Numbered from the stretch's first letter, positions 18,977-28,195 are shown. The stretch: 64,000 nucleotides of DNA from Piscinibacter sp. XHJ-5 (GCF_029855045.1 NZ_CP123228.1:310001-374000); one strand, 5' to 3'. Numbers and translations: made by a program. Notes: generated by a model not told the origin, from the sequence alone.

Positions 18977-19923
18977 CGGTGTGCCGCCCTCAAGCGCGGA
19001 TCGATCACCGCATAGAGCACGTCGACGACGAAGTTGATGACGATGACTGCCGCCGCCAGCAGCATGACGATGTTGCGCACCACCACCAGATCGCGGTTGA
19101 GAATGGCCTGAAAGATGAGGCGGCCCAGTCCCGGCAGGCTGAACACGCTCTCGACGATGACAGTGCCGGCGAGCAGGTTGGCGAACTGCAGGCCCATGAT
19201 GGTCAGCACGGCGACGAAGGCGTTGCGCAGCACGTGGCGCCACAGCGTCTGGCGCCGGCTCAACCCCTTGGCGCGCGCGGTGCGCACGAAGTCCTCGCGC
19301 AGGACCTCGAGCACGGCAGAGCGGGTGATGCGCGTCAGGATGGCAGTCTGGAACACGGCCAGCGCGATGGTGGGCAGCAGCAGCGCCTTCACGCCTTCCC
19401 AGAGGCTGTCTTCCCAGCCCGGAAAGCCGCCCGCGGACACCCAGTGCAGCTTCACCGCGAACAGCCACACCAGCAGGATCGCGAACCAGAAGGTCGGCAC
19501 GGCGATGCCGAGCTGGCTCAGCACCATCACCCCGGCGTCGCCGGGCTTGTTGTGGCGCGACGCCGCGTAGACGCCGAGCGCCAGCGCCGCCACCGTCGTC
19601 AGCGCCATCGCCATGACGGCCAGCGGCAGCGTGACGGCCAGGCGCTCCTTCACCAGGTCGAGCACCGGCGTGTCGTAGGCCACGCTGGTGCCCATGTCGC
19701 CGCGCGCCAGGCCGGCCATCCAGTCGCCGTAGCGCGTGAGCGGTGGACGGTCCAGGCCCAGCCTGGCGCTGAGGGCTTTCATCGACTCGGGCGTGGCGCT
19801 TTCGCCGAGCATCACCTCCGCCACGTTGCCAGGCAGCACATCGAGCACCGCGAAGATCACCGCCGAGGCGGCCAGCAGCGTCGCGATGAAGGTGGCGAAG
19901 CGTTTGAGCAGGAAGAGGCTGAT
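18973..19923 (-). CDS. ABC transporter permease (DppB-like), non-canonical start
   Basis: A 316-residue permease as annotated here; about six helices, EAA-type loop in DFVRTARAKGLSRRQTLWRH and the DppB ending DVLYAVIDPRLR. The first canonical start in frame is GTG at 19860, but that would delete conserved TM1. The frame upstream encodes SLFLLKRFATFIATLLAAS, exactly what a DppB N-terminus should look like. An ATC at 19923 sits 6 bases after GGGGA on the minus strand, so ATC (as in rare AUC/AUU starts) is my best start; CTG at 19911 is the alternative. An in-frame TGA at about 19958 limits the frame. First gene of the eight-gene unit. Function is sure, start is not. Confidence 0.85.
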   Translation of the reverse strand: MSLFLLKRFATFIATLLAASAVIFAVLDVLPGNVAEVMLGESATPESMKALSARLGLDRPPLTRYGDWMAGLARGDMGTSVAYDTPVLDLVKERLAVTLPLAVMAMALTTVAALALGVYAASRHNKPGDAGVMVLSQLGIAVPTFWFAILLVWLFAVKLHWVSAGGFPGWEDSLWEGVKALLLPTIALAVFQTAILTRITRSAVLEVLREDFVRTARAKGLSRRQTLWRHVLRNAFVAVLTIMGLQFANLLAGTVIVESVFSLPGLGRLIFQAILNRDLVVVRNIVMLLAAAVIVINFVVDVLYAVIDPRLRAAHR

Positions 19924-19954
19924 GGGATGTCCCCGCGCGCACCATGCGCCGCTG

Positions 19955-19989
19955 GCTGAATATCATGGCCCAAATCACAGGAGACACGA
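19955..19989 (+). promoter_or_regulatory. promoter and ribosome binding region of the aldehyde dehydrogenase gene
   Basis: A TATCAT hexamer at 19961-19966 resembles a -10 element and is followed by a CAGGAG ribosome binding site 7 bases before the ATG at 19990. No clear -35 is seen. The divergent permease operon starts within about 70 bases, so a shared regulator could control both directions. Confidence 0.4.
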
Positions 19990-21450
19990 ATGGGCGCAGG
20001 CATTCCGTTCGACACGACCCAGGTGCTCGTCGGCGGCGAGTGGCGTGCGGCCCACGGCGGCCAGACGCTGACGCTGGTCAATCCGTCCGACGGCAGCCCG
20101 CTGGCGGACATCGCACGCGGCACGGCCAGCGACGTCGATGCGGCAGTCGAGGCCGCGCGCTCGGCACTCGAAGGCGGCGCCTGGGGACGCATGACGGCTG
20201 CCGAGCGCGGCCGCTTGCTGGGCGCCATCGGCCGGCGCGTGCTGGAGCAGGCCGACGAGCTGGCGCGGCTGGAAGCGCTGGACGTCGGCAAGCCGCTGAA
20301 GCAGGGGCGCGCCGACGCGCTGGCGCTGGCGCGCTACCTCGAGTTCTACGGTGGCGCGGCCGACAAGGTGCACGGCCAGACGCTGCCTTACCAGGCCGGT
20401 TTCACGGCGCTCACCTGGCGCGAGCCGCACGGCGTCACCGGGCACATCGTGCCCTGGAACTACCCGATGCAGATCGTCGGCCGCAGCGTGGGTGCGGCGC
20501 TGGCGATGGGCAACGCCTGCGTGCTCAAGCCGGCGGAGGAGGCCTGCCTCACGGTCCTGGCGTTCGCGCGCATCGCCCAGGAGGCCGGACTGCCGCCCGG
20601 CGCGCTCAATGTCGTGCCCGGGCTGGGCGAGGAAGCCGGGGCCGCGCTGTCGGCGCATCCGGGCGTCGACCACCTGTCGTTCACCGGCTCGGTCGCGACC
20701 GGATCGCTGGTGCAGGCGGCGGCCGCGAGGAACACGATCCCCGTGACGCTCGAGCTGGGCGGCAAGAGCCCGCAGGTGGTGTTCGCCGATGCGGACCTCG
20801 ATGCGGCACTGCCCTTCCTCGTCAACGCGGGCGTGCAGAACGCGGGCCAGACCTGCTCCGCGGCGTCGCGCATCCTGGTCGAGCGGCCGGTGTACGACAC
20901 CGTGCTTGCGCGCATGGCCGAGCGCTATCGCGCGCTGCGGGTCGGACCGGCCCTGAGCGACCTGGACGTCGGTCCGATGATTTCGCAGCGCCAGCACGAG
21001 ATCGTGTCGCACTACCTCGCCCTGGCGCGCGACAGCGGGCTGGCGATCGCGGCGCAGGCCGAGCTGGTGCGCGACGCGCCGGCGGGCGGCTACTACCTGC
21101 GTCCGGCGCTGGTGGCCGGCGTGCCCGACCGTCATGCGCTCGCGCAGGAGGAGATCTTCGGCCCGGTGCAGGTGCTCATTCCGTTCTCAGGCGAAGCCGA
21201 CGCCGTGCGCATCGCCAACGGCACGCCGTACGGGCTGGTGGCCGGCGTGTGGACCCGCGACGGCGGCCGGCAGCTGCGCATGGCACGGGCGCTGAAGTGC
21301 GGCCAGGTGTTCATCAACAACTACGGCGCCGGCGGCGGCGTGGAGCTGCCCTTCGGCGGCGTCAAGCGCTCGGGGCACGGGCGCGAGAAGGGCTTCGAGG
21401 CGCTGTACGGCTTCTCGAGTCTGAAGACGGTTGCCATCCACCACGGCTGA
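19990..21450 (+). CDS. NAD(P)-dependent aldehyde dehydrogenase
   Basis: A 486-residue member of the ALDH superfamily. The Rossmann and catalytic landmarks are intact: VPWNYPMQI, KPAEEACLT, FTGSVATG, the general-base Glu in TLELGGKSPQ, and catalytic Cys in NAGQTCSAASR; ALAQEEIFGPV and PFGGVKRSGHGREKG follow. The sequence has the flavour of betaine-aldehyde or gamma-aminobutyraldehyde dehydrogenases, but substrate cannot be fixed. It forms a two-gene unit with the SDR gene 11 bases downstream and is divergent from the amide/peptide importer-amidase unit, suggesting oxidation of a product of that pathway. Confidence 0.92.
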   Translation: MGAGIPFDTTQVLVGGEWRAAHGGQTLTLVNPSDGSPLADIARGTASDVDAAVEAARSALEGGAWGRMTAAERGRLLGAIGRRVLEQADELARLEALDVGKPLKQGRADALALARYLEFYGGAADKVHGQTLPYQAGFTALTWREPHGVTGHIVPWNYPMQIVGRSVGAALAMGNACVLKPAEEACLTVLAFARIAQEAGLPPGALNVVPGLGEEAGAALSAHPGVDHLSFTGSVATGSLVQAAAARNTIPVTLELGGKSPQVVFADADLDAALPFLVNAGVQNAGQTCSAASRILVERPVYDTVLARMAERYRALRVGPALSDLDVGPMISQRQHEIVSHYLALARDSGLAIAAQAELVRDAPAGGYYLRPALVAGVPDRHALAQEEIFGPVQVLIPFSGEADAVRIANGTPYGLVAGVWTRDGGRQLRMARALKCGQVFINNYGAGGGVELPFGGVKRSGHGREKGFEALYGFSSLKTVAIHHG

Positions 21451-21461
21451 AGGACCTTGCG

Positions 21462-22202
21462 ATGAGACTTCAAGGGAAATCCACCATCGTCACGGGCGGC
21501 GGCTCCGGCTTCGGCGAAGGCATCGTGCGCAAGTTCATCGCCGAAGGCGCGAAGGTGCTGATCGCCGACCGCGACGAGGCGAACGCGAGACGCGTCGCCG
21601 AGGCCACCGGCGCGCAATGGATCCGCACCGACGTCGCGCGCGCCGAAGACACCAGGTCGATGATCGACGCGGCCGTCGAGCGCTTCGGGGCGCTCGATGT
21701 CCTGGTCAACAACGCCGGCATCGGCCACCTGCCGCAGCCGCTGGAAGACCTGCCGGAGGACGAGTTCGACCGCATCCTGGCGGTCAACGTGAAGTCGATC
21801 TACCTCGCCGCGAAGGAAGCGGTGCCGCGCTTCAAGGCGCAGAAGAAGGGCGTGATCCTCAACATCGCCAGCACCGCCGGCGTGAGCCCGCGGCCCCGCC
21901 TGGCCTGGTACAACGCGAGCAAGGGCTGGGTCATCACGGCCACGCGGGCGATGGCGGTGGAGCTGGCGCCTTTCGGCATTCGCGTGAATGCGCTCAATCC
22001 GGTGGCGGGCGACACGCCGCTGCTGAAGACCTTTCTCGGCGAGGACACGCCGCAGATGCGCGCGAAGTTCCTGGCGACGATCCCCATCGGTCGGTTCTCG
22101 ACCCCGGAGGATCTGGGGAATGCGGCGTGCTTCCTGTGCAGCGACGAGGCGTCGATGATCACCGGCGTGGCGATGGAGGTCGACGGCGGACGCTGTATTT
22201 GA
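21462..22202 (+). CDS. SDR-family oxidoreductase (glucose/3-oxoacyl reductase-like)
   Basis: A 246-residue classical short-chain dehydrogenase. The cofactor motif is TGGGSGFGEGI, followed by LVNNAGIGH, the catalytic Ser in NIASTAG and the Tyr-Lys pair in WYNASKGW. The C-terminus ends GVAMEVDGGRCI, as in classical SDRs. The acidic residue after beta-2 (IADRDE) suggests NAD(H) preference. It lies 11 bases after the aldehyde dehydrogenase gene with a ribosome binding site (AAGGA), so the two are probably one operon, perhaps alcohol-to-aldehyde-to-acid oxidation. The substrate is unknown. Confidence 0.9.
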   Translation: MRLQGKSTIVTGGGSGFGEGIVRKFIAEGAKVLIADRDEANARRVAEATGAQWIRTDVARAEDTRSMIDAAVERFGALDVLVNNAGIGHLPQPLEDLPEDEFDRILAVNVKSIYLAAKEAVPRFKAQKKGVILNIASTAGVSPRPRLAWYNASKGWVITATRAMAVELAPFGIRVNALNPVAGDTPLLKTFLGEDTPQMRAKFLATIPIGRFSTPEDLGNAACFLCSDEASMITGVAMEVDGGRCI

Positions 22203-22220
22203 GGTGACGGTGGCGGCGGG

Positions 22221-23414
22221 CTAGGCCAGCACCGCCGCCATCGCGACCGCCGTCGCCTCGACATTCTTCGTGTTCAACCCCGCCACGCACATCCGCCCCG
22301 AGCGCACCAGGTACACGGCATGCTCCTCGCGGAGCCGGTCCACCTGCGTCGCCGTGAGCCCGGTGTAGCTGAACATTCCCCGCTGCGTGAGGAAGTAGTC
22401 GAAGTTGCGCGAGGGCAGCTTCGCGGTCAGCACCGCATGCAGGCTGCGTCGCATCGCGAGGATGCGAGCGCGCATGGCGGCCACGTCGGCTTCCCAGGCG
22501 GCGCGCAGGGCGGGCTCGGACAGCACCTTCGCGACCACCAGGCCGGCGTGGATCGGCGGGCTGGAGTAGTTGCGCCGCACCGTGGCCTTGAGCTGGCCGA
22601 GCACGAGCTCCGCTTCGTCGGCATTCGGGCACACCACGCTGAGCGCGCCGGCCCGCTCGCCATACAGGCTCATGCTCTTGGAGAACGAGTTGGCGATGAA
22701 GAACGACAGCCCGGCGCTGGCGAGCGAGCGCACGGCGAACGCGTCCTCGGCGATGCCGTCGCCGTAGCCCTGGTAGGCCAGGTCCAGGTAGGGCAGCAGC
22801 TCGCGCTCGCGCAGCACCGGGATCAGCTCTTCCCACTGGCGGCGGGTGAGATCCACGCCGGTGGGGTTGTGGCAGCAGGCGTGCAGCAGCACGATGCTGC
22901 CCGCCGGCAGGGTGCGCAGCGTGGCCAGCATTGCGTCGAACTTGAGGCCGCCGGTGGCGGCGTCGTAGTAAGGGTACGTGTGCACCTTGAGGCCGGCGCC
23001 TTCGAACATCGCACGGTGGTTGTCCCAGGTCGGATCGCTGACCCACACCTCGCTGGCCGCGAACCAGCGCTTGAGGAAGTCGGCGCCGACCTTGAGCCCG
23101 CCGCTGGAGCCGACCGTCTGCAAGGTGGCGATGCGGTTGCTCTTCACCGCTTCGTGGTCGTTGCCGAACAGCAGCTGCTGCACGGCCCGGCGGCACGCCG
23201 GCGCACCTTCGATCGGCAGGTACGGCTTGGCGGCGCCCTCGGCAAGCAGCTGCGCCTCGGCCTTGCGCACGCAGTCGAGCACCGGGATGTGCCCGGCATC
23301 GTCGAAGTAGATGCCGATCGACAGGTTGATCTTGTGGGGCCGCGGGTCGTTGCCGTAGGCCTCGTTCAGCGACAGGATGGGATCGCCGGCATAGGGCTCG
23401 AGGTGCTGGAACAT
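22221..23414 (-). CDS. aromatic amino acid aminotransferase (class I, TyrB/AspC type)
   Basis: A 397-residue PLP aminotransferase of subfamily I-alpha. Landmarks are INLSIGIYFDD, the active-site region CCHNPTGVD, YLDLAYQGYGDG (Asp/Tyr contacting PLP) and the PLP Lys in ANSFSKSMSLYGER, then the substrate-binding Arg in VRSGRMCVAGL. The length and motifs match aspartate/aromatic aminotransferases of proteobacteria, which make Phe and Tyr from their keto acids. ATG at 23414 is chosen; an upstream in-frame start lies inside the glutathione peroxidase gene, which ends 4 bases before it. The two may share a transcript. Confidence 0.92.
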   Translation of the reverse strand: MFQHLEPYAGDPILSLNEAYGNDPRPHKINLSIGIYFDDAGHIPVLDCVRKAEAQLLAEGAAKPYLPIEGAPACRRAVQQLLFGNDHEAVKSNRIATLQTVGSSGGLKVGADFLKRWFAASEVWVSDPTWDNHRAMFEGAGLKVHTYPYYDAATGGLKFDAMLATLRTLPAGSIVLLHACCHNPTGVDLTRRQWEELIPVLRERELLPYLDLAYQGYGDGIAEDAFAVRSLASAGLSFFIANSFSKSMSLYGERAGALSVVCPNADEAELVLGQLKATVRRNYSSPPIHAGLVVAKVLSEPALRAAWEADVAAMRARILAMRRSLHAVLTAKLPSRNFDYFLTQRGMFSYTGLTATQVDRLREEHAVYLVRSGRMCVAGLNTKNVEATAVAMAAVLA

Positions 23415-23418
23415 GCGC

Positions 23419-23913
23419 TCACGCCTTCTCGGCCAGGGCCGCTTCGATGTCTTTCCTGATCGACTCGGGCGTGTCGGTCGGGGCGTAGCGCTTGAGGACA
23501 CGGCCGTCGCGGCCGATGAGGAACTTGGTGAAGTTCCACTTGATGGCCTGGCTGCCGAGGAAACCGGGGGCTTCCGAGGTGAGCCACTTCCACAGCGGAT
23601 GCGCCTGGGCGCCGTTGACCTGGACCTTGCTCATCATCGGGAAGGTCACGCCGTAGTTGAGGCTGCAGAACGACGCGATCTGCTCGTCCGAGCCGGGATC
23701 CTGGCCGCCGAACTCGTTGCTCGGGAAACCCACGACCACCAGGCCGCGCTCGCGGTAGGTCTCCCACAGCGATTCCAGCCCGCCGAACTGCGGCGTGAAG
23801 CCGCATTCACTCGCCGTGTTGACGATCAGCAGCACTTTTCCACGCTGTGTAGAAAGGTGGGCGGGTTTGCCCTCGATCGAAAGGGCCTCGAAATCGTAGA
23901 CGCTGGTCGCCAT
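23419..23913 (-). CDS. glutathione peroxidase family protein
   Basis: A 164-residue thioredoxin-fold peroxidase. The active-site Cys replaces selenocysteine in NTASECGFTPQ. The Gln of the catalytic tetrad is in SNEFGGQDPG and the Trp/Asn in KWNFTKFLI. It reduces peroxides, in bacteria usually with thioredoxin rather than glutathione. No signal peptide. ATG at 23913 gives a standard length. Four bases separate its stop from the aminotransferase start, so they are probably cotranscribed. Confidence 0.93.
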   Translation of the reverse strand: MATSVYDFEALSIEGKPAHLSTQRGKVLLIVNTASECGFTPQFGGLESLWETYRERGLVVVGFPSNEFGGQDPGSDEQIASFCSLNYGVTFPMMSKVQVNGAQAHPLWKWLTSEAPGFLGSQAIKWNFTKFLIGRDGRVLKRYAPTDTPESIRKDIEAALAEKA

Positions 23914-24025
23914 GGCGTGCCTCGGGGTGGGACTGACCCGGCCATGGTAGCAAGCCGATGCTTGACGCCGCACGGTGCGCCCCCGACGATTTCCCCAAAC
24001 CATCTCGTACCGGAGATCCGCCCCG

Positions 24026-24868
24026 ATGGCCGTGCGCCCGTCCGAGCAGTACACCGTGGCCCTCCAGGGCTTCAGCACCTTCGAGCGCGGCGCGCTCGCC
24101 TCGTTCTTACGCCTGGCGGCACAGCGAACGCCGTCGTATGTGCAAGTCGACCGCCTCGACCGCTGCGACTTCGTCATCGCCGACGCCGACCATGCCCGCT
24201 CGGTGCAAGCCGTGCAGGCGGCGGGGCGCCTGTCCGACACGGTGTTCGTCGGCGCGCAATCGCCGCACGGCGCGATGGCGTGGCTCAAGCGACCCGTCGA
24301 TCCGATGCAGATCCTGCGCGAGCTGGATTCGCTGGTCGAGCAGCGCCACTCGTCGCCCGGCGAGCTGGAGGCCGCACGCGAGCCGGTCGGGGCGCCGCGA
24401 AACATGCCGGCGCTGGGCCGGCTCGACGTCGCGGGCGACGGCTCGCGGCGCGACGTGCTGGTCGTCGAGGACAGTGCGATCGCCCGGCGCTTCCTGCAGG
24501 TGCGGCTGCAGAAGCTGGGCTACCGGGTGCATCTCGCCGCGGAGGGCAAGGAGGCCCTCGAATTGCTGAGGCGCGAGCGCTTCGCGCTGGTCTTCCTCGA
24601 CGTGGGCCTGGGCCCGGCGGGCAGTCTGGACGGCTTGGCGGTGTGCCAGCAGCTCAAGCAGGACGTGGTCTTCGCCCGCCAGGGCGTGCCCAAGGTGGTG
24701 ATCGTCACCGGCCTGTCCGGGGAGACCGATCGGGTGCGCGGTTCGCTGGCCGGCTGCGACGCCTACCTCACCAAGCCGCTCACCGAGCCGCAGCTGCACG
24801 ACACGCTGCGCACGCTGGACCCCGGCTTCGCGGCACGCGAGAAGAGCCTGGCTCCGCCGGCGCCCTGA
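24026..24868 (+). CDS. tandem-receiver response regulator (first receiver degenerate)
   Basis: A 280-residue protein. Residues about 145-268 form a normal receiver: VVEDSAI with the acidic pair, phosphoacceptor Asp in VFLDVGLG, Thr in IVTGL, Lys in LTKPLTE. Residues about 6-108 resemble another receiver fold (beta strands at YTVALQG, CDFVIADA and DTVFVGAQ; an LKRPVDPMQIL end like the KP motif) but without a phosphoacceptor at the expected place. A Pro/Gly linker joins them. There is no output domain, so it probably acts through protein contacts. It stands alone, between divergent peroxidase and convergent EamA genes. ATG at 24026 is preferred over 23975. Confidence 0.85.
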   Translation: MAVRPSEQYTVALQGFSTFERGALASFLRLAAQRTPSYVQVDRLDRCDFVIADADHARSVQAVQAAGRLSDTVFVGAQSPHGAMAWLKRPVDPMQILRELDSLVEQRHSSPGELEAAREPVGAPRNMPALGRLDVAGDGSRRDVLVVEDSAIARRFLQVRLQKLGYRVHLAAEGKEALELLRRERFALVFLDVGLGPAGSLDGLAVCQQLKQDVVFARQGVPKVVIVTGLSGETDRVRGSLAGCDAYLTKPLTEPQLHDTLRTLDPGFAAREKSLAPPAP

Positions 24869-24872
24869 GGCG

Positions 24873-25766
24873 TCAGTGCGCTGCTGAAGCGCTTCGCGCC
24901 GACAGCAGCGCCGCGGCGACGATCAGCCCGCCGCCCACCAGCAGGGGCGCCGTGAGCCGCCCGCCGCCCAAGGCGATCGCCGAAACCGAGGCGAACACCA
25001 CCTCGCTCAACATCACCACCGAGGTGACGTTGGCCGGCAGGCGCGAGGCGCCGTACTGCAGCGACAGGTTGCTGAGCAGGAAGAGGAGGGACAGCCCGAA
25101 GGCGGCCACGATCCAGCCGGGCGCGGGCCCCGGCGGCCACGGCACGGCGGCGTGCGATGCCAGAGTCGTCGCCAGCGTCCCCGCCACCAGCACGCCGCCG
25201 ACGAACATCGCGAGCGCGCGTCCTTCCTCGGGGCGGCGGGCTTCGCGCCGCAGCATCACGTTGTTCAGCGCGAACGAGAAGCCGCCGAGCAGCCCGAGCC
25301 AATCGGCCAGCGAGCCGGGCAGGGGCAGGCCGCGGCCGGCGGGCCACAGCACGATCGCCGCTCCCGCCAGCGCCATCGCCACCCGGATGCCGGCCGCGGC
25401 CGTCAGCGGTTCGTGCAGCAGCAGCCGGGCCAGCAGCACCGTCCACAGCGGCATCAGATAGAACAAGAGCACGACGCGCACCACGTCGCCGATGACGACC
25501 GCCCAGTTGAAGCCGGCATTCGTGATGCCCGATGCCAGCATCAGGACCCACAGCGCCGGCGTCGTCGCGACCTGCACGAAGGCGCGCGGGCGCAGCACGC
25601 CGATCACGGCCACCGCCAGCACGTAGACGAACACCGTTGCCCACAGCGGATGCAGCGCCTGCGACTCGAGCAGGCGGAACGCCCACCACGAAGTGCCCCA
25701 CACGAGGGCGTTGAACATCAGGCAGACGATGGGGGCCAGCGAGCGGATCTTCGACACGGCGCGCAT
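24873..25766 (-). CDS. EamA/DMT-family transporter
   Basis: A 297-residue membrane protein of ten hydrophobic helices in two EamA repeats, of the drug/metabolite transporter superfamily. Each half begins with a typical pattern (FNALVWGTSWWAF in the first, LGGFSFALNNVMLRR in the second), and the end has ANVTSVVMLSEVVFASVSA. Members export amino acids or other small metabolites; the substrate is unknown. ATG at 25766 gives a short N-terminus before TM1. Converges on the tandem-receiver gene with a 4-base gap. Confidence 0.88.
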   Translation of the reverse strand: MRAVSKIRSLAPIVCLMFNALVWGTSWWAFRLLESQALHPLWATVFVYVLAVAVIGVLRPRAFVQVATTPALWVLMLASGITNAGFNWAVVIGDVVRVVLLFYLMPLWTVLLARLLLHEPLTAAAGIRVAMALAGAAIVLWPAGRGLPLPGSLADWLGLLGGFSFALNNVMLRREARRPEEGRALAMFVGGVLVAGTLATTLASHAAVPWPPGPAPGWIVAAFGLSLLFLLSNLSLQYGASRLPANVTSVVMLSEVVFASVSAIALGGGRLTAPLLVGGGLIVAAALLSARSASAAH

Positions 25767-25837
25767 TGTCGTTGTTTGGGGTTGCGGCACCCGTGCCGGC
25801 GGCCTATGGTCTCGCTCCACGGCAAAGGGGGTGCGGC

Positions 25838-26770
25838 ATGGCGAGGATCGAGGTCTTTCAACCGGGGCAGGTGTTTTCCAGCGAAGCGCCCGACCTCGGC
25901 GGCTTCGGCTTTCGCTTCCTGGCCGAAGGCGATTCGTGGTTCTCGATCGGCACGCTGAATCCGCTGAAGAACTCGAACCTGCTGTTCGAGATGGTGTTCC
26001 GCCGCAGCGCTTGCGCCGTCAATTGCGCGACGCCGGGCGACACGCTCAAGCGCATGTCGCAGATCGGCACCGATCCCAACTTCGTCGAGCTGCTGTGCGG
26101 GCGCCAGGCGCGCTTCTGGGACGCGATCCTGATGTCCTGCGGCGGCAACGACCTGATCGAGGCGGTGCAATCGCCCTCCGTCGATGCACAGGGCGAGCCG
26201 GTCCCGCCCGAGCGCCGGCTGCTGCTGACCGAGGCGGAACGGGGCCCACCCGAGCTGGGCGCCCAGCGCTATCTCAGCGATGCCGGCTGGCAGACCTTCT
26301 GCGGCTACGTGCAGGCCAACCTCGATCACCTGATCAAGCTGCGCGAGCAGGGGCCGTCGAAGGGACAGCCGGTGTTCCTGCACGGGTACGCCTTTCCGAC
26401 GCCGCGTCCGGCGGGCGCCGGCCTGGGAATCGGCCCCTGGCTGCTGCCGGCGCTCCAGGCCTACGCGGTGCCGGCCAACGACGGCATCGTCGTCGCCCGC
26501 GAGCTGCTGACGCGGCTGGGCGCGCTGCTGGCGGGATCGGCAGCCGACACGCTGCGCTTCCCGAACATGCACTTCTTCGACTCGACGGCGATCCCGGTCG
26601 ACGCCGCCTTGCCCGATGCGACCGGCGTCAGCGGCGATTGGGTCAACGAGATCCACCTGACGAAGGGCGGCTACCGCAAGATCGGCCGGGCCTGGAGCGC
26701 ATTCATCGAAAGCACTCTCGCAGGCGAGGTCCCCGTGCCCGCCGCCGCCGAGGAGACGGCACCGGCCTGA
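25838..26770 (+). CDS. SGNH/GDSL-type hydrolase
   Basis: A 310-residue protein with the SGNH blocks in order: GDSWFS (nucleophile Ser), Gly/Asn in SCGGNDLIE, and a terminal NEIHLTKGGYRKIG with the catalytic His. The spacing suits a lipase/esterase of this fold. It lacks an obvious signal peptide, so it is probably cytoplasmic. The insert between blocks II and III and the long middle region are unlike standard GDSL esterases, so the substrate is unknown. A GGGGG stretch before ATG 25838 serves as ribosome binding site. It is followed by the convergent lplT gene 7 bases away. Confidence 0.8.
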   Translation: MARIEVFQPGQVFSSEAPDLGGFGFRFLAEGDSWFSIGTLNPLKNSNLLFEMVFRRSACAVNCATPGDTLKRMSQIGTDPNFVELLCGRQARFWDAILMSCGGNDLIEAVQSPSVDAQGEPVPPERRLLLTEAERGPPELGAQRYLSDAGWQTFCGYVQANLDHLIKLREQGPSKGQPVFLHGYAFPTPRPAGAGLGIGPWLLPALQAYAVPANDGIVVARELLTRLGALLAGSAADTLRFPNMHFFDSTAIPVDAALPDATGVSGDWVNEIHLTKGGYRKIGRAWSAFIESTLAGEVPVPAAAEETAPA

Positions 26771-26777
26771 TCCGGGG

Positions 26778-28055
26778 TCAGTGCCTGTCGCTGCGGGCGA
26801 GCGCCAGCAGGTGCGCCACCTCGTCGGGATGCTTCACGAGGTTGCCCTCGTGCCAGCGCTTGATCAGCCACATGATGGCCGCGACGGCCAGGCCGAAGAT
26901 GGTGATCGCCCCGAAAGCCGACATGCCGAGCTTGGTCATGCCGGTGTAGAAGGCACCCAGCCCGAGGATGCAGGCCTGCTCGTTGAAGTTCTGCACCGCG
27001 ATGGAGCGGCCGGCACCCATCAGGTTGTGGCCGCGGTGCTGCAGCAGCGCATTCATCGGCACCACCAGGTAGCCGCCGATTGCGCCGAGCACGATCAGGA
27101 ACGGAGCGGCCATCCACACGTTGTGGATGAAGTTCATCGCAATGACCAGCACGCCCATCGCGATGCCCAGCGGGATCACGTTGGTCGCCTGGTCCAGCCG
27201 CATGCGCAGCGAGGCGACCACCGCGCCGACGGCGGTGCCGACGGCCACGACGCCGACCAGCGAGGAGGCCTGGGTCGTGCTGTAGCCGAGCGCAGCCGCC
27301 GCCCAGGCGAGCACGATGTAGCGCAGATTGCCCGAGACGCCCCAGAACAGCGTCGTGGTGGCAAGCGAGATCTGTCCCAGCTTGTCGTTCCACAGGCGCG
27401 CGTTGCAGTTGGAGAAGTCGCGCACCAGCGCGGCGGCGCTGTGGGCCAGCGGCTGCAGCGGCGCTTCGGTGCGCGGAATCTTCAGGTTGAACAGCGCCGC
27501 CAGCACGTACAGCAGGATGAGGGACGCGATCGCGGCTTCGGGCGGCGTGTCGATCCCCGTGTCGACCAGCGGCATCTCCAGCGACAGCAGGCGCGGCGCC
27601 ACGACGTGACCGACGAGCTGCCCGCCCAGCAGCACGCCCAGGATGATGGACGCGATGGTCAGGCCTTCGATCCAGCCGTTGGCCTTGACCAGCTGGGAAT
27701 TCGGCAGCAGCTCGGTCAGGATGCCGTACTTGGCGGGCGAATAGGCCGCGGCGCCCAGCCCGACGATGGCGTACGACAGCAGCGGATGCGTGCCGAACAG
27801 CATCATCAGGCAGCCGACCACCTTGACGAGGTTCGAGAAGAACATGACCTTGCCCTTGGGCACGGCGTCGGCGAAGGCGCCGACGAAGGGGGCGAGGATC
27901 ACATAGAACAGCGCGAACATCGGCACCAGCGCGGCGCGCTGCCACTCGGCCTGACCGGAAGTCTTGAGCAGTTCGACGGCGGCGACGAACAGGGCGTTGT
28001 CGGCGAGCGAGCTGAAGAACTGCGCCGACATGATGGTGTAGAAGCCTTTTTTCAT
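26778..28055 (-). CDS. lplT: lysophospholipid transporter LplT
   Basis: A 425-residue major-facilitator protein with about twelve helices. It resembles LplT: FYTIMSAQFFSSLADNALF at the start, FVGAFADAVPKGKVMF and AAAYSPAKYGILTELL in the N-terminal half, and GRSIAVQNFNEQACILGLG near the end. LplT flips lysophospholipids across the inner membrane for re-acylation. In enterobacteria it pairs with aas; here it is divergent from alr, as in other Burkholderiales. The 177-base gap to alr contains both promoters. No aas gene is visible nearby. Confidence 0.9.
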   Translation of the reverse strand: MKKGFYTIMSAQFFSSLADNALFVAAVELLKTSGQAEWQRAALVPMFALFYVILAPFVGAFADAVPKGKVMFFSNLVKVVGCLMMLFGTHPLLSYAIVGLGAAAYSPAKYGILTELLPNSQLVKANGWIEGLTIASIILGVLLGGQLVGHVVAPRLLSLEMPLVDTGIDTPPEAAIASLILLYVLAALFNLKIPRTEAPLQPLAHSAAALVRDFSNCNARLWNDKLGQISLATTTLFWGVSGNLRYIVLAWAAAALGYSTTQASSLVGVVAVGTAVGAVVASLRMRLDQATNVIPLGIAMGVLVIAMNFIHNVWMAAPFLIVLGAIGGYLVVPMNALLQHRGHNLMGAGRSIAVQNFNEQACILGLGAFYTGMTKLGMSAFGAITIFGLAVAAIMWLIKRWHEGNLVKHPDEVAHLLALARSDRH

Positions 28056-28195
28056 TCGCCCGAAGCGCTGCGCCTCTTTCCCCAGGATCTGTTCGGTTGT
28101 CTCTCCCGCGGCGCGGGTTATAGCACGCGGGTCATGGCAGTCCGCCAGGCGCAGGGCACGCAGTCACGGGCACGCAGATGAGGGGCGGGTGGCGT

